Part shown: in pieces, positions 42,720 to 52,230 of the stretch
How positions within the stretch are numbered: position 1 is the first letter of the stretch
Layout: each line of letters opens with the position of its first letter
NCBI RefSeq assembly: GCF_042432905.1
Contig: NZ_JBHLWI010000040.1
Span: 66,500 to 130,499 of the forward strand
Direction: 5' to 3'
Source of the DNA: Fontibacter flavus
GTDB lineage: Bacteria; Bacteroidota; Bacteroidia; Cytophagales; Cyclobacteriaceae
DNA length: 64,000 nucleotides
The notes under the pieces: model-generated
The model's database searches: none
What the model was told of the DNA's origin: nothing
The model's input: only the letters and a program-made list of their open reading frames with translations
Made by a program: the position numbers and the translations under genes

Positions 42720-45254
42720 ATGGAAGCAAAATTTTCAAACAGGGTCAAAGAGGTGATCTCACTTAGCCGCGAAGAAGCTTTGCGGTTGGGTCATGATTAC
42801 ATTGGTACAGAGCACCTCTTGTTGGGAATGATTCGAGAGGGGGAAGGCGTGGCTGTTTCCATACTAAAAAAACTGGGAGTTCCATTAGAAGAACTCAGAA
42901 ATTCCATTGAAAGGGCAGTAAAAGGAACTGCGAACCACAATGTAAAAAACCTTGCCAATATTCCTTTGACAAGGCAGTCAGAAAAAGTATTGAAGATTAC
43001 GTATTTGGAGGCAAAGATCTTCAAAAGTCAATTGATTGGAACAGAACATTTGTTGCTTTCCATCTTGAGGGATGAAGATAATATTGCTACCCAGATATTG
43101 CATAAGTTTGATGCCAACTATGATTCTGTCAAAGAAATGCTGGAATTTCAGACAGATACAGGACCAAGATCTAAGGCAGAAGCTGATGATCCGGATGAGG
43201 ATGGATCTAAACTATTTGGCTCTTCATCAGGAAGCGGATCCTCTGGAAGTGCAGCTAAAGGTTCAAGTGAAAAATCAAGAACGCCTGTTTTGGATAATTT
43301 CGGAAGGGACCTGACCAAAATGGCAGAGGATGATAAGCTTGATCCAATCATTGGTAGAGAAAAGGAAATTGAACGTGTAGCCCAGATTCTCTCCCGAAGG
43401 AAGAAGAATAACCCAATTCTGATCGGTGAACCCGGAGTTGGGAAAACTGCCATAGCCGAAGGCTTGGCTTTAAGGATTGTTCAGAAAAAAGTGTCCCGCG
43501 TACTGTTCAATAAGCGCGTAGTGACCTTGGATCTTGCATCATTGGTGGCAGGTACTAAATATAGAGGGCAATTTGAGGAGAGAATGAAAGCTGTGATGAA
43601 TGAGCTGGAAAAGTCCCCGAATGTTATCCTCTTCATTGATGAATTGCATACTATCGTCGGTGCTGGTGGAGCAAGTGGATCACTGGATGCTTCAAATATG
43701 TTCAAACCCGCTTTGGCAAGGGGTGAAATCCAATGTATCGGTGCGACTACACTTGATGAGTACAGGCAATATATTGAGAAGGATGGTGCACTGGCAAGAA
43801 GGTTTCAGATGGTGATGGTGGACGCCACCAGTCCTGAAGAAACCATTCAGATCCTTAACAATATCAAGGATAAATACGAAGATCACCACAATGTCATCTA
43901 CACGCCTGAGGCGATAGAAGCTTGTGTGAAATTGTCCGACAGGTATATTTCTGACAGATTCCTTCCTGACAAAGCGATTGATATTTTGGATGAAGCGGGA
44001 GCCAGAGTCCACATCAATAATATTCATGTTCCTGAAGAAATTCTCAAGCTTGAAGATGAAGTTGAAAAAATCAAGATTGAGAAAAACAGGGTAGTCAAAA
44101 GCCAAAAATATGAAGAAGCTGCCCAATTGAGAGATAAGGAGAAGAAACTACTTGAACAATTGGAAACAGCTAAAGTGAAGTGGGAAGAAGAGAGCAAAAC
44201 CAAACGCTATGTTGTGGAGGAGGAAAATGTGGCAGAAGTAATCGCCATGATGACTGGAATTCCAGCTAAGCGTATTGCCCAAAACGAAGGTGCTAAATTG
44301 CTCAATATGGCGCAGGACCTTCAGGCTAAGGTAATCGGTCAGGATGAAGCGATCAAGAAATTGGTGAAGGCGATCCAAAGGACAAGAGTAGGCCTAAAAG
44401 ACCCTAAGAAACCGATCGGATCCTTTATTTTCTTAGGGCCAACCGGTGTAGGTAAAACTGAATTGGCTAAAATGTTAGCGATGTATTTGTTTGACAAAGA
44501 AGATTCCTTGGTGAGAATTGATATGTCGGAATATATGGAGAAATTCAGTGTTTCCAGATTAGTGGGGGCACCTCCGGGATATGTAGGATACGAAGAGGGT
44601 GGACAATTGACCGAGAAGGTTAGAAGAAAGCCATATTCTGTAGTCCTGCTTGACGAAATCGAGAAAGCTCACCCTGATGTATTCAATATTCTTTTGCAGG
44701 TATTGGATGATGGAATCCTGACAGATGGTCTGGGTAGAAGAGTGGATTTCAGAAATACCATCATCATCATGACATCCAATATTGGTGTCAGAGACCTCAA
44801 AGATTTTGGTTCAGGAATTGGTTTTGCATCCAAGTCCAAGCAGCAAAGCATGGATGATGTGATGAAGTCTACCATTCAAAGTGCATTGAAAAAAGCATTT
44901 AGCCCGGAATTCCTTAATAGATTGGATGATGTGGTCGTGTTTAACTCTCTCAGCAAAGATCATATTCACAAGATCATTGATATCAGTTTGAACAAGCTGT
45001 TCAGCAGAATAACAGATCTAGGCTATAAGATTGAATTGACTGATAAAGCAAAAGATTTCTTAGCTGAAAAAGGATATGATCAACAGTATGGGGCAAGGCC
45101 TTTGAACAGGGCCATTCAGAAATATCTGGAAGATGCCTTAGCTGAAGAAATCCTTAAAGGGGAACTTTCTGAAGGAGATGTAATCCTCGCAGATTACTCC
45201 GGAGAAGGGGAGGAATTGACCATTACAGTGAATAAAAAAGAGAAAGCTGAATAA
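42720..45254 (+). CDS. clpC: ATP-dependent Clp protease ATP-binding subunit ClpC
   Basis: An 844-residue Hsp100 unfoldase that feeds substrates to ClpP. The N-domain double repeat is at 5-150 (YIGTEHLLLGMIREGEGVA; LIGTEHLLLSILRDEDNIA). A Gly/Ser-rich linker follows (about 160-190, SSSGSGSSGSAAKGSS). AAA-1 has Walker A GEPGVGKTAIAEG and LFIDELHT. A middle domain with UVR-like helix (QKYEEAAQLRDKEKKLLEQL) follows. AAA-2 has LGPTGVGKTELAK, LLDEIEKAHPDV and the ClpP-binding tripeptide IGF within FGSGIGFASKS. Complete and normal length. Ends at a terminator. Confidence 0.96.
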   Translation: MEAKFSNRVKEVISLSREEALRLGHDYIGTEHLLLGMIREGEGVAVSILKKLGVPLEELRNSIERAVKGTANHNVKNLANIPLTRQSEKVLKITYLEAKIFKSQLIGTEHLLLSILRDEDNIATQILHKFDANYDSVKEMLEFQTDTGPRSKAEADDPDEDGSKLFGSSSGSGSSGSAAKGSSEKSRTPVLDNFGRDLTKMAEDDKLDPIIGREKEIERVAQILSRRKKNNPILIGEPGVGKTAIAEGLALRIVQKKVSRVLFNKRVVTLDLASLVAGTKYRGQFEERMKAVMNELEKSPNVILFIDELHTIVGAGGASGSLDASNMFKPALARGEIQCIGATTLDEYRQYIEKDGALARRFQMVMVDATSPEETIQILNNIKDKYEDHHNVIYTPEAIEACVKLSDRYISDRFLPDKAIDILDEAGARVHINNIHVPEEILKLEDEVEKIKIEKNRVVKSQKYEEAAQLRDKEKKLLEQLETAKVKWEEESKTKRYVVEEENVAEVIAMMTGIPAKRIAQNEGAKLLNMAQDLQAKVIGQDEAIKKLVKAIQRTRVGLKDPKKPIGSFIFLGPTGVGKTELAKMLAMYLFDKEDSLVRIDMSEYMEKFSVSRLVGAPPGYVGYEEGGQLTEKVRRKPYSVVLLDEIEKAHPDVFNILLQVLDDGILTDGLGRRVDFRNTIIIMTSNIGVRDLKDFGSGIGFASKSKQQSMDDVMKSTIQSALKKAFSPEFLNRLDDVVVFNSLSKDHIHKIIDISLNKLFSRITDLGYKIELTDKAKDFLAEKGYDQQYGARPLNRAIQKYLEDALAEEILKGELSEGDVILADYSGEGEELTITVNKKEKAE

Positions 45255-45274
45255 GTTGAAATAAATAGAAAAGC

Positions 45275-45305
45275 AAGCGGTCGATTGTAATTGACCGCTT
45301 TTTTC
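45275..45305 (+). terminator. Terminator after clpC
   Basis: AAGCGGTCGATT pairs with AATTGACCGCTT (one mismatch near the loop), followed by six T residues. Confidence 0.88.
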
Positions 45306-45367
45306 GTTTTAACAAGGCTTAACATGAGCAAGGAGCCTTTAGCTTATTTTTTGCGTATCGATTAAAT

Positions 45368-46282
45368 ATGAACTCCATGAACTATTATTTATTCAAAGCT
45401 ATCCTGATTTTCTTTTCATTGCCTTTGGTGATTTCTGAAAAAATACCTCAATCAAAAGTTTTACCGATTATACCTGATTATATGGACTCGCTCTATTCCG
45501 GTCCAAAGGCAGTTGGAAAATTATCGAACAAAGAAATTGACGAAGCTAGCGGTATTGCTTTTTCCAGAACACATGAAGATATCATCTATACCCATAATGA
45601 TAGTGGGGGTAAGCCCTATATATACATGATTGATACTTATGGGGGAGAGAAAGGAAAGATAATTTTAGAAGGCGTTAAGAACAGAGATTGGGAGGATATT
45701 GCAGTAGGCCCTGGGCCTAACCCAAATCTCCATTACATTTATGTTGGTGACATTGGAGATAATAGAGGTGTTTATCCTGAAATATTCATTCATAGATTAG
45801 CTGAACCTAAACCATTCACTTCAGAACTCAGAATCAAGCCAAAGACATTGAAATTGACCTACCCTGATGGTCCCAAAGATGCCGAGACCTTAATGGTTGA
45901 TCCGGTTTCAAAGGATATTTTTATTCTTTCCAAAAGGGATAGTAGCAATACCCTATACAGGATTCCGACTACCGCTTTCGAAAAGGATGAGTATGTATTG
46001 GAAAAGGTGATGGAACTGCCTTTTACCATGTCGGTTGGTGGGGACATTGCTTTTGATGGAACTCAGGTTCTTATAAAAAACTATTTAACTGTTTTCTTTT
46101 GGGAAAGAAAAACAGGAGAAACTATTCCGGAAGCCTTAAGCCGGGAACCTTTGATTCTTCCCTACAAGCCAGAACCTCAGGGAGAAGCAATTGCTTTTCA
46201 CCCTTCAGGAAGGAGTTATTATACGCTGAGTGAACAAAGGTTTAATATCAGGCCTGTGCTTTATAGGTATAACAAAAAATAG
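45368..46282 (+). CDS. Exported beta-propeller-like protein of unknown function
   Basis: A 304-residue protein with an N-terminal hydrophobic signal (residues 6-22). The body has regularly spaced blade-like segments: ASGIAFSRTHEDIIYTHNDSGG, NLHYIYVGDIGDN, AETLMVDPVSKDIFILSKRD, GGDIAFDGTQVLIKNY and GEAIAFHPSGRSYYTLSE (first in part). This looks like a six- or seven-blade propeller of the NHL/phytase sort. The DWEDIAVGPG and YVGDIGDNR motifs recur in a Bacteroidota family without assigned function. No catalytic site can be named. The ctlX gene follows 27 bp later. Confidence 0.75.
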   Translation: MNSMNYYLFKAILIFFSLPLVISEKIPQSKVLPIIPDYMDSLYSGPKAVGKLSNKEIDEASGIAFSRTHEDIIYTHNDSGGKPYIYMIDTYGGEKGKIILEGVKNRDWEDIAVGPGPNPNLHYIYVGDIGDNRGVYPEIFIHRLAEPKPFTSELRIKPKTLKLTYPDGPKDAETLMVDPVSKDIFILSKRDSSNTLYRIPTTAFEKDEYVLEKVMELPFTMSVGGDIAFDGTQVLIKNYLTVFFWERKTGETIPEALSREPLILPYKPEPQGEAIAFHPSGRSYYTLSEQRFNIRPVLYRYNKK

Positions 46283-46309
46283 GTATTTTGGGGCTTTAAA
46301 ATCAAAATC

Positions 46310-47251
46310 ATGACTTATCAAACCACCTCATCTATTTTAATGGTCCGTCCGGCTAATTTTGGGTTTAATCCCGAAACTGCCTCAAATAACTTTTATCAAC
46401 AAAAGGATGAAAGGGATTCCCAAGAAATTAATGCTGTGGCTCAAGAAGAGTTTGATGGATTTGTTGAATTGCTTCAGCAGGCAGGGGTCAATGTGATCGT
46501 GGTAGAAGATACGGCAGAACCTTTCAAGACAGATGCTGTTTTTCCGAATAATTGGTTCAGTACCCATGAAGATGGCAAGTTGATTCTGTACCCAATGTTT
46601 TCTTCCAATCGAAGGTTGGAAAGGCGAAAAGACATAATAGAGTTGCTGATGCAAAAAGGTTTCCAGATTTCAGAAATAATTGACCTTTCTTTTTTTGAAA
46701 AAGACAATCAGTTTTTGGAAGGAACAGGTAGCCTTGTATTGGACCGGATCAATAAAATAGCCTACGCTTGCAGATCAGTGAGGACCCATGAGGTTCCTTT
46801 GGCATATTTTTCAAGGTTATTAGACTATCAGATTGTGGATTTTGACGCTGTCCAACTGGTAAATGGTGAATATTCTGCTATATATCATACCAATGTCATG
46901 ATGCATGTAGGGAGTGAATTGGCTGTTGTCTGTCTTGACAGTATACCCCTTGCTTCAGACAAGCTGAAAGTTCAGGAGGCTTTGGGAAAAACAGGAAAAA
47001 GAATAATTCCAATTACGGCCAAACAGAAGTTCGGTTTTGCAGGGAACATGTTGGAGGTGAGGAATGCTTCAGGGCAGAAATTTACAGTTATGTCAGAGTC
47101 TGCCTTTCAGTCTCTGAGCAAAGTTCAGCTTCAGACCATCAAACGATATACGGAAATCATTATTCCCAAAATCCCCATCATTGAAAAACTTGGCGGTGGA
47201 AGTGCCAGGTGTATGATGGCAGAGATTTTTCTACCATCAATGAAGGCCTGA
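46310..47251 (+). CDS. ctlX: Citrulline utilization hydrolase-type protein CtlX (amidinotransferase fold)
   Basis: A 313-residue pentein-fold (guanidino-group-modifying) enzyme. TTSSILMVRPANFGFNPETA, FPNNWFSTHEDGKLILYPM (in part), NQFLEGTGSLVLDR (catalytic Glu/Gly region), YHTNVMMHVGSELAVVCLD (His) and the closing KLGGGSARCMMAEIF with the nucleophile Cys match the CtlX branch. The name comes from an operon link to citrulline use; a hydrolase acting on arginine/citrulline-like guanidino compounds is likely. Its last 15 bp overlap the end of the converging SulP gene. Confidence 0.85.
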   Translation: MTYQTTSSILMVRPANFGFNPETASNNFYQQKDERDSQEINAVAQEEFDGFVELLQQAGVNVIVVEDTAEPFKTDAVFPNNWFSTHEDGKLILYPMFSSNRRLERRKDIIELLMQKGFQISEIIDLSFFEKDNQFLEGTGSLVLDRINKIAYACRSVRTHEVPLAYFSRLLDYQIVDFDAVQLVNGEYSAIYHTNVMMHVGSELAVVCLDSIPLASDKLKVQEALGKTGKRIIPITAKQKFGFAGNMLEVRNASGQKFTVMSESAFQSLSKVQLQTIKRYTEIIIPKIPIIEKLGGGSARCMMAEIFLPSMKA

Positions 47252-48799
47252 TACTTTGATTGTTTTGATCTTAATCGTATCCACTTCTATATTCCTGCTT
47301 GGAGCATTGATCTTAAAGTTTTCAATAGCTTCCAAAACATCATAATCGATGATTTTTGAATTTGAGCCATCAATAATGACATATTTCCCGTCAGGAATTT
47401 CTTCCAAAGTTTTGATCAAAGCACCTTTATTCAGGAAACTCACTTCTTCAGAAAGTGTAATCCTTATAGTGTTACCATCCTCTTCGTTTTTTTCTTCAAG
47501 CAAATGTGAGTTTTGGAAGTTTCTCAACAAGATGTACACAATAGCTACACCCATTCCCAGACCAATACCTATCAACAAGTCAAATACCACAATGCCAAGG
47601 ATTGTGATGATAAATGGCAAAAACTGATCCCATCCCAGTCTGGCCTGGGTTCTGAATAAGGAAACTTTCGCAAGCTTATAACCTACTTGTAAGAGTATGG
47701 CAGCAAGGCAAGCAAGAGGAATCAGGTTTAATACACCAGGTATAAGGATGGCACTACCGAATAGAAGAACACCATGGAAAACTGCAGATATTTTGGTTCT
47801 GCTGCCAGCACCAACGTTAGCGGAACTCCTGACGATAACAGCAGTAACGGGGAGTCCCCCGATCAGGCCATTGGCAATATTTCCCACACCTTGTGCGAGG
47901 AGCTCTCTATTGGGAGGGGAAACTCTTTTGTAAGTATCGATTTTATCCGCTGCTTCCAAACTCAGTAACGTTTCCAAACTTGCTATTACACCAATAGTGA
48001 AGGCTGCTAACCAGACATCACTGTTTCCGATCTGGGAAAAATCAGGAAATGTGAAAAGGTTGATAAATCCATCAAAAGAGCTGATCTTAGGCAATACCAC
48101 TTTGTCCTCAATATCCAAATAAAGAGAGGGAACGAAGAATTTGAAAAACTTATTCAAACCAACCCCAAAGACCACAACAAGGAGGGGAGCGGGGATGGTC
48201 TTAAATATTTTGATTTTTTTGATAAAAGGTTTGTCCCAAAGAATAAGGATGGTAAGGGAAACCATTGTAATGATAATTGCACCCAAATCAAACTCTTTGG
48301 TGAGGTTTCTCAGGTCCATTACCGCCCCTATATCATTGATGAAAGGAATATATTGGGCAAGATCTTCAGTTTCATTTACACCAAAAGCATAAGGAATTTG
48401 CTTGATGATCAGGATGATACCAATACCCGCCAACATTCCTTTGATGACAGAGGTAGGGAAATAATAACCGATAACGCCAGCCTTTAGGATACCCATAGCA
48501 ACTTGGAATACCCCGGCCAAGATTACTGCCAAAAGGAAAACTTCAAATGATCCCAACTCAGTGATGGCGTTCAATACGATTACTGTTAAACCAGCGGCAG
48601 GTCCCGACACAGATGTGTGAGATCCGGAAAGAGAACCGATGACTATACCTCCAATGACACCAGCAATAATTCCAGAAAATAATGGAGCACCCGATGCCAA
48701 GGCAATGCCTAGACACAAGGGTAGTGCGACAAGGAAAACCACCAATCCTGCTGGAAGGTCATCGTTTAAATGTGAAAAAAGTGCTTTTCGGTTACTCAT
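47237..48799 (-). CDS. SulP family inorganic anion transporter
   Basis: A 520-residue inner-membrane protein with about 12 helices and a short C-terminal STAS-like domain (about 430-520: RITLSEEVSFLNKGALIKTLEE, ending before the full domain length; GKYVIIDGSNSKIIDYDVLEAI). The signature PAGLVVFLVALPLCLGIALASGAPL opens the protein, with SGSHTSVSGPAAGLTVIVLNA as the anion-site helix. Substrate could be bicarbonate, sulfate or another anion. Many Bacteroidota homologues lie next to carbonic anhydrase, but no such gene is here. Confidence 0.92.
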   Translation of the reverse strand: MSNRKALFSHLNDDLPAGLVVFLVALPLCLGIALASGAPLFSGIIAGVIGGIVIGSLSGSHTSVSGPAAGLTVIVLNAITELGSFEVFLLAVILAGVFQVAMGILKAGVIGYYFPTSVIKGMLAGIGIILIIKQIPYAFGVNETEDLAQYIPFINDIGAVMDLRNLTKEFDLGAIIITMVSLTILILWDKPFIKKIKIFKTIPAPLLVVVFGVGLNKFFKFFVPSLYLDIEDKVVLPKISSFDGFINLFTFPDFSQIGNSDVWLAAFTIGVIASLETLLSLEAADKIDTYKRVSPPNRELLAQGVGNIANGLIGGLPVTAVIVRSSANVGAGSRTKISAVFHGVLLFGSAILIPGVLNLIPLACLAAILLQVGYKLAKVSLFRTQARLGWDQFLPFIITILGIVVFDLLIGIGLGMGVAIVYILLRNFQNSHLLEEKNEEDGNTIRITLSEEVSFLNKGALIKTLEEIPDGKYVIIDGSNSKIIDYDVLEAIENFKINAPSRNIEVDTIKIKTIKVSGLH

Positions 48800-48913
48800 A
48801 TTGTTGTTTTACGATTAGTTTAAACAAATGGATTCTAATCCATAAATTTTTCTTATGGCTAAAATAAACTTTTTAATTATATCTGAATTCGCCGTTTAAA
48901 AAAATGACATAAA

Positions 48914-48951
48914 AAAATCCTACTTCATGTTTGATTTACATAAAGTAGGAT
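48914..48951 (-). terminator. Terminator after purB
   Basis: On the minus strand ATCCTACTT (48943-48951) pairs with AAGTAGGAT (48917-48925), then seven T residues. It lies 22 bp after the purB stop and upstream of the SulP promoter. Confidence 0.85.
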
Positions 48952-48972
48952 AAGATTTTGATGGGCAATTCA

Positions 48973-50319
48973 TTAATATATACCAGTGTAATTGAAAGGT
49001 GAAATGTTTTTCAATTCTTCTTTAATAGTATCTGAAACCTGAAGGCCATCGATGAATTTTTTAATGGAAACCTCCGTGATTTTTTCATTGGTTCTTGTCA
49101 GATCTTTAAGTGCCTCATAAGGCTTTGGATACCCTTCCCTTCTCAGGATAGTCTGAATTGCTTCCGCTACTACAGCCCAGTTTTCTTCAAGATCAACATC
49201 AATCGCTTGCTTATTCAACTCTAACTTTCCAAGTCCCTTATTCAAGGATTCCAAAGAAATCAGCATATGTGCCAAAGGTACGCCAATTACCCGCAGAACA
49301 GTACTGTCAGTAAGGTCTCTCTGTAGGCGGCTGATGGGTAACTTTGCTGCTAAATGTTCCAATAGAGCATTGGCGATTCCGAGGTTTCCCTCTGCATTTT
49401 CAAAATCGATGGGATTCACTTTATGTGGCATGGCTGATGAACCAATTTCTCCAGCTTTGATTTTCTGTTTGAAATAATTCATGGCCACATATTGCCAAAC
49501 ATCTTTTGACAAATCCAAAAGTATAGTGTTGATTCTTTTTAAGCCGTCAAAGCATGCAGCAAGATTATCGTAATGCTCGATTTGAGTGGTTGGATAACTT
49601 CTTTCAAGGCCTAAATACTTAGAAACAAAATTGTCTGCAAAACTATTCCAGTCAAAACCTGGATAAGCAACATGGTGCGCATTCATATTGCCGGTAGCAC
49701 CCCCAAATTTTGCGGAATACGGCACTTGATGCAATAGTTCCAATTGCTTTTCCAATCGTGTAATGAACACTTGAATCTCCTTTCCCAAACGGGTGGGAGA
49801 TGCAGGCTGTCCATGTGTTTTGGCAAGCATGGCAATATCCTTCCATTCTTCTGCTTTATTTTTTAATTTATTGATCACTTCCTGTAATGCTGGGAAGATC
49901 ACATTTTCCAAACCATCTTTGAGCATTAATGGTGTTGCAGTATTGTTGATGTCTTGGGAGGTCAGTCCAAAGTGAATGAATTCTTTATATTCTTCAAGAT
50001 GCAGTTCATCAAACTTTTCTTTGATAAAATACTCTACTGCCTTCACATCGTGGTTGGTGACTTTTTCGGTATCTTTGATTGTTTCAGCATCATCAAAGCC
50101 AAAACCAGAGGTAATCTCTCTTAATTTTGAAAAGTTTGCAGGGTCAAAACTTTCCAATTGAGGTAAAGGAAGCTCGCAAAGGGCTATGAAATATTCAATT
50201 TCTACATGCACCCTGTACTTGATCAGGGCAAATTCAGAAAAATAATTTCTTAGAGAAGCAGTTTTGGGTCCATACCTACCGTCTACGGAACTTACGGCTG
50301 TCAGATGGGTCAGCATCAT
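48973..50319 (-). CDS. purB: Adenylosuccinate lyase
   Basis: A 448-residue enzyme for two purine steps: release of fumarate from SAICAR and from adenylosuccinate. Motifs: SSVDGRYGPKTASLRNYFSE, HDVKAVEYFIKEKFDEL, IHFGLTSQDINNTATPLML (catalytic region), AKTHGQPASPTRLGKEI, and the flexible loop GEIGSSAMPHKVNPIDFENAEG with the catalytic Ser. Two ATG codons in a row start the protein; length suits the E. coli-type branch. The leader upstream has competing hairpins (see 50324-50388). Confidence 0.96.
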   Translation of the reverse strand: MMLTHLTAVSSVDGRYGPKTASLRNYFSEFALIKYRVHVEIEYFIALCELPLPQLESFDPANFSKLREITSGFGFDDAETIKDTEKVTNHDVKAVEYFIKEKFDELHLEEYKEFIHFGLTSQDINNTATPLMLKDGLENVIFPALQEVINKLKNKAEEWKDIAMLAKTHGQPASPTRLGKEIQVFITRLEKQLELLHQVPYSAKFGGATGNMNAHHVAYPGFDWNSFADNFVSKYLGLERSYPTTQIEHYDNLAACFDGLKRINTILLDLSKDVWQYVAMNYFKQKIKAGEIGSSAMPHKVNPIDFENAEGNLGIANALLEHLAAKLPISRLQRDLTDSTVLRVIGVPLAHMLISLESLNKGLGKLELNKQAIDVDLEENWAVVAEAIQTILRREGYPKPYEALKDLTRTNEKITEVSIKKFIDGLQVSDTIKEELKNISPFNYTGIY

Positions 50320-50323
50320 GTTG

Positions 50324-50388
50324 ATCAGGTTTTTGGTTTAAGTCTGCAAAGTTAAGTTTTACGGTGGAAAAACCTGATTAACTCAGGT
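50324..50388 (-). promoter_or_regulatory. purB leader with terminator-like and start-codon-proximal competing hairpins
   Basis: On the minus strand, ACCTGA (50383-50388), loop GTTAA, TCAGGT (50372-50377), then TTTTT form a small terminator-like stem 50-70 nt before the purB start. The 3' arm with its T-run (ATCAGGTTTTT, 50368-50378) is also exactly complementary to AAAAACCTGAT (50324-50334), which ends 4 bases before the start codon. The two pairings cannot coexist. No gene lies upstream on this strand, so the stem cannot be a simple end-of-gene terminator. No known purine riboswitch pattern was recognised. Confidence 0.45.
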
Positions 50389-50588
50389 AATTAAATATGG
50401 TTGAATGAAGTATGGGAAACAATACTTCGAAAAACTCAGCAAACCTGGGGAATAAAGGTTTGAACTTGTTTTTCAATTATTTGTTGTTTACCTGGATAAT
50501 AATCCCAGCCGAAGTGATAAAATTGAGAATCGTATCTTAATTTTGAGACTACTTAGCAACAGAGGTAATTAAATACTTATAGATAAGA

Positions 50589-51695
50589 ATGTTTAACTTA
50601 TTCAGGAAGAAAAAAGACGAAGAGAGCAAGGGAAGTCAATACCTGTCTCTAAAAGTTAGGGAAGTGGTAAAAGAAACCCCAGATACAGTAACAATATTTT
50701 TTGAACAGCCGGAACCTTATCTCGATTACAAACCAGGTCAATATTTGACGGTTATTTTGGATCTTAACGGTAAAGAACAAAGAAGATCCTATAGTCTTTG
50801 CACTTCTCCATTTATAGATCCTCATCCGGGGATTACAGTCAAAAGGGTAGATAATGGACTGGTTTCCAACTACCTCAATGACCATATCAGGCCAGGAAAA
50901 ACAGTCGAAATTATGAAGCCTCTGGGGAACTTCACCGCAGAATTCCATTCCCAAAATAAAAGGCATTTTGTCATGATTGCAGGTGGAAGCGGTATTACTC
51001 CAATCATGGGGATAACCAAGTCTGTGTTGATCAATGAACCTCATTCCAAAGTCACTCTACTGTATTGTAGTAGATCCGAAGATCAGATTATTTTCAAGAA
51101 TGAATTGGAAAAACTGGAAGAAAAGTATGATGGCAGGCTAATGGTGGTACATAATCTCAGTCAGCCTTCTGCACAGTGGTCAGGTTTAAGGGGAAGATTA
51201 GATGCAAAAAAAATCAAAGATACTTTGCAAAGCATATCTTATCCTGAGCTTGAGTCCAGTCTGTATTTTGTTTGTGGTCCCGAAGGATTAATGAATTTGA
51301 GTGTGGACACCTTGGAGCAAATGGGGGTTAATAGTAAAGACATTCACAAAGAAAGTTTCTATACAGATATTGCCGCCAAGGAAGAAGAGCTAAAGGCAGC
51401 AGGGAAATTGTCTCCTGAATTGACCAGGGAAGTGGAAGTGCTTATGGATGGTGAAACCTATCATTTTGAAGTTCCTGCAGGCAAGACAATTCTTGAAGCG
51501 GGTTTGGATCATGATGTGGATATGCCGTATAGCTGCCAGAGTGGTTTATGTACAGCTTGCAGAGGCAGATTACTTTCTGGAAAAGTAGATATGATAGAAG
51601 ATGCTGGGCTGAGTGCCAGTGAGATAGAAGAAGGTTTTATTTTGTGCTGTTCCTCAAAACCTGCAAGTGGAGATGTTAAAGTAATTATTGAATAA
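50589..51695 (+). CDS. Ferredoxin-NADP reductase-type flavoprotein with C-terminal 2Fe-2S domain
   Basis: A 368-residue electron-transfer protein. N-terminal FAD domain: YKPGQYLTVIL, RRSYSLCTSP. Then the NAD(P) domain: IAGGSGITPIMGITKSVL, YCSRSEDQIIF, YFVCGPEGLM. The C-terminal plant-type ferredoxin domain binds 2Fe-2S through CQSGLCTACRG and a last Cys in FILCCSS. The layout is that of PaaE/HmpX-type oxidoreductases that supply electrons to oxygenases or desaturases. No oxygenase gene is nearby, so the partner is unknown. Its stop overlaps the next small gene. Confidence 0.9.
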   Translation: MFNLFRKKKDEESKGSQYLSLKVREVVKETPDTVTIFFEQPEPYLDYKPGQYLTVILDLNGKEQRRSYSLCTSPFIDPHPGITVKRVDNGLVSNYLNDHIRPGKTVEIMKPLGNFTAEFHSQNKRHFVMIAGGSGITPIMGITKSVLINEPHSKVTLLYCSRSEDQIIFKNELEKLEEKYDGRLMVVHNLSQPSAQWSGLRGRLDAKKIKDTLQSISYPELESSLYFVCGPEGLMNLSVDTLEQMGVNSKDIHKESFYTDIAAKEEELKAAGKLSPELTREVEVLMDGETYHFEVPAGKTILEAGLDHDVDMPYSCQSGLCTACRGRLLSGKVDMIEDAGLSASEIEEGFILCCSSKPASGDVKVIIE

Positions 51696-52191
51696 TAGGA
51701 TCTTGGAAAATATTTTAAAAAAAACATATTTGGACTTGGAAAGGAATGTGCTGATTTTAATCGCCATTCCTCTTCCTTTTTTTGCGATAGCCTACCTTTT
51801 TAACCAAAACGGTACGGTATCATTGGATGTGCCACAGTTGCCTTTGTTTTTGAATACATTTGGATTGGCCCTTGTCTATGCCCTATTAGCATTCCACTAT
51901 TTCATTTTTCATAACACCATAAAAAAAATCATAACCGGAAATTATGATTTAATTGAAAAAGTAAACCTATATGCGGGTGCTACCATGAGAAGGTTTTGGA
52001 TCCTTTTTACTTCAGGTATATTGTGTTCTCTTGGATTGTTGTTTTTTGAAGACCCTGGCTTTACCATCGCATTTGCGATAACCCTTGTCTTTTCATCACT
52101 TGGCAAGCCTTCTCCTGACAGGATAGTTCGTTTGTTGAGACTTAAAGGTCAAGAAAAAGAAGAAATTGAACGATTGAAAATAAGAGGGTAA
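51688..52191 (+). CDS. Small four-helix membrane protein of unknown function
   Basis: A 167-residue hydrophobic protein: helices at about 20-40, 52-72, 105-122 and 124-140, then a charged tail (LRLKGQEKEEIERLKIRG). It contains a SSLGKPSPDRIVRLLRL segment seen in Bacteroidota hypothetical proteins. The frame opens at a TTG (51688) overlapping the reductase stop by 8 bp; a second TTG at 51703 is also possible. Either way it is coupled to the reductase gene. No function assigned. Confidence 0.7.
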   Translation: MNNRILENILKKTYLDLERNVLILIAIPLPFFAIAYLFNQNGTVSLDVPQLPLFLNTFGLALVYALLAFHYFIFHNTIKKIITGNYDLIEKVNLYAGATMRRFWILFTSGILCSLGLLFFEDPGFTIAFAITLVFSSLGKPSPDRIVRLLRLKGQEKEEIERLKIRG

Positions 52192-52230
52192 GGTGTTTTA
52201 AATTTCTAGGCTTAAGGGAAAATGAGACCA

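Noticed and set aside
50320..50588. Known purine or guanine riboswitch before purB
   Set aside because: The conserved core sequences of purine riboswitches are not found; only the competing stems are supported.
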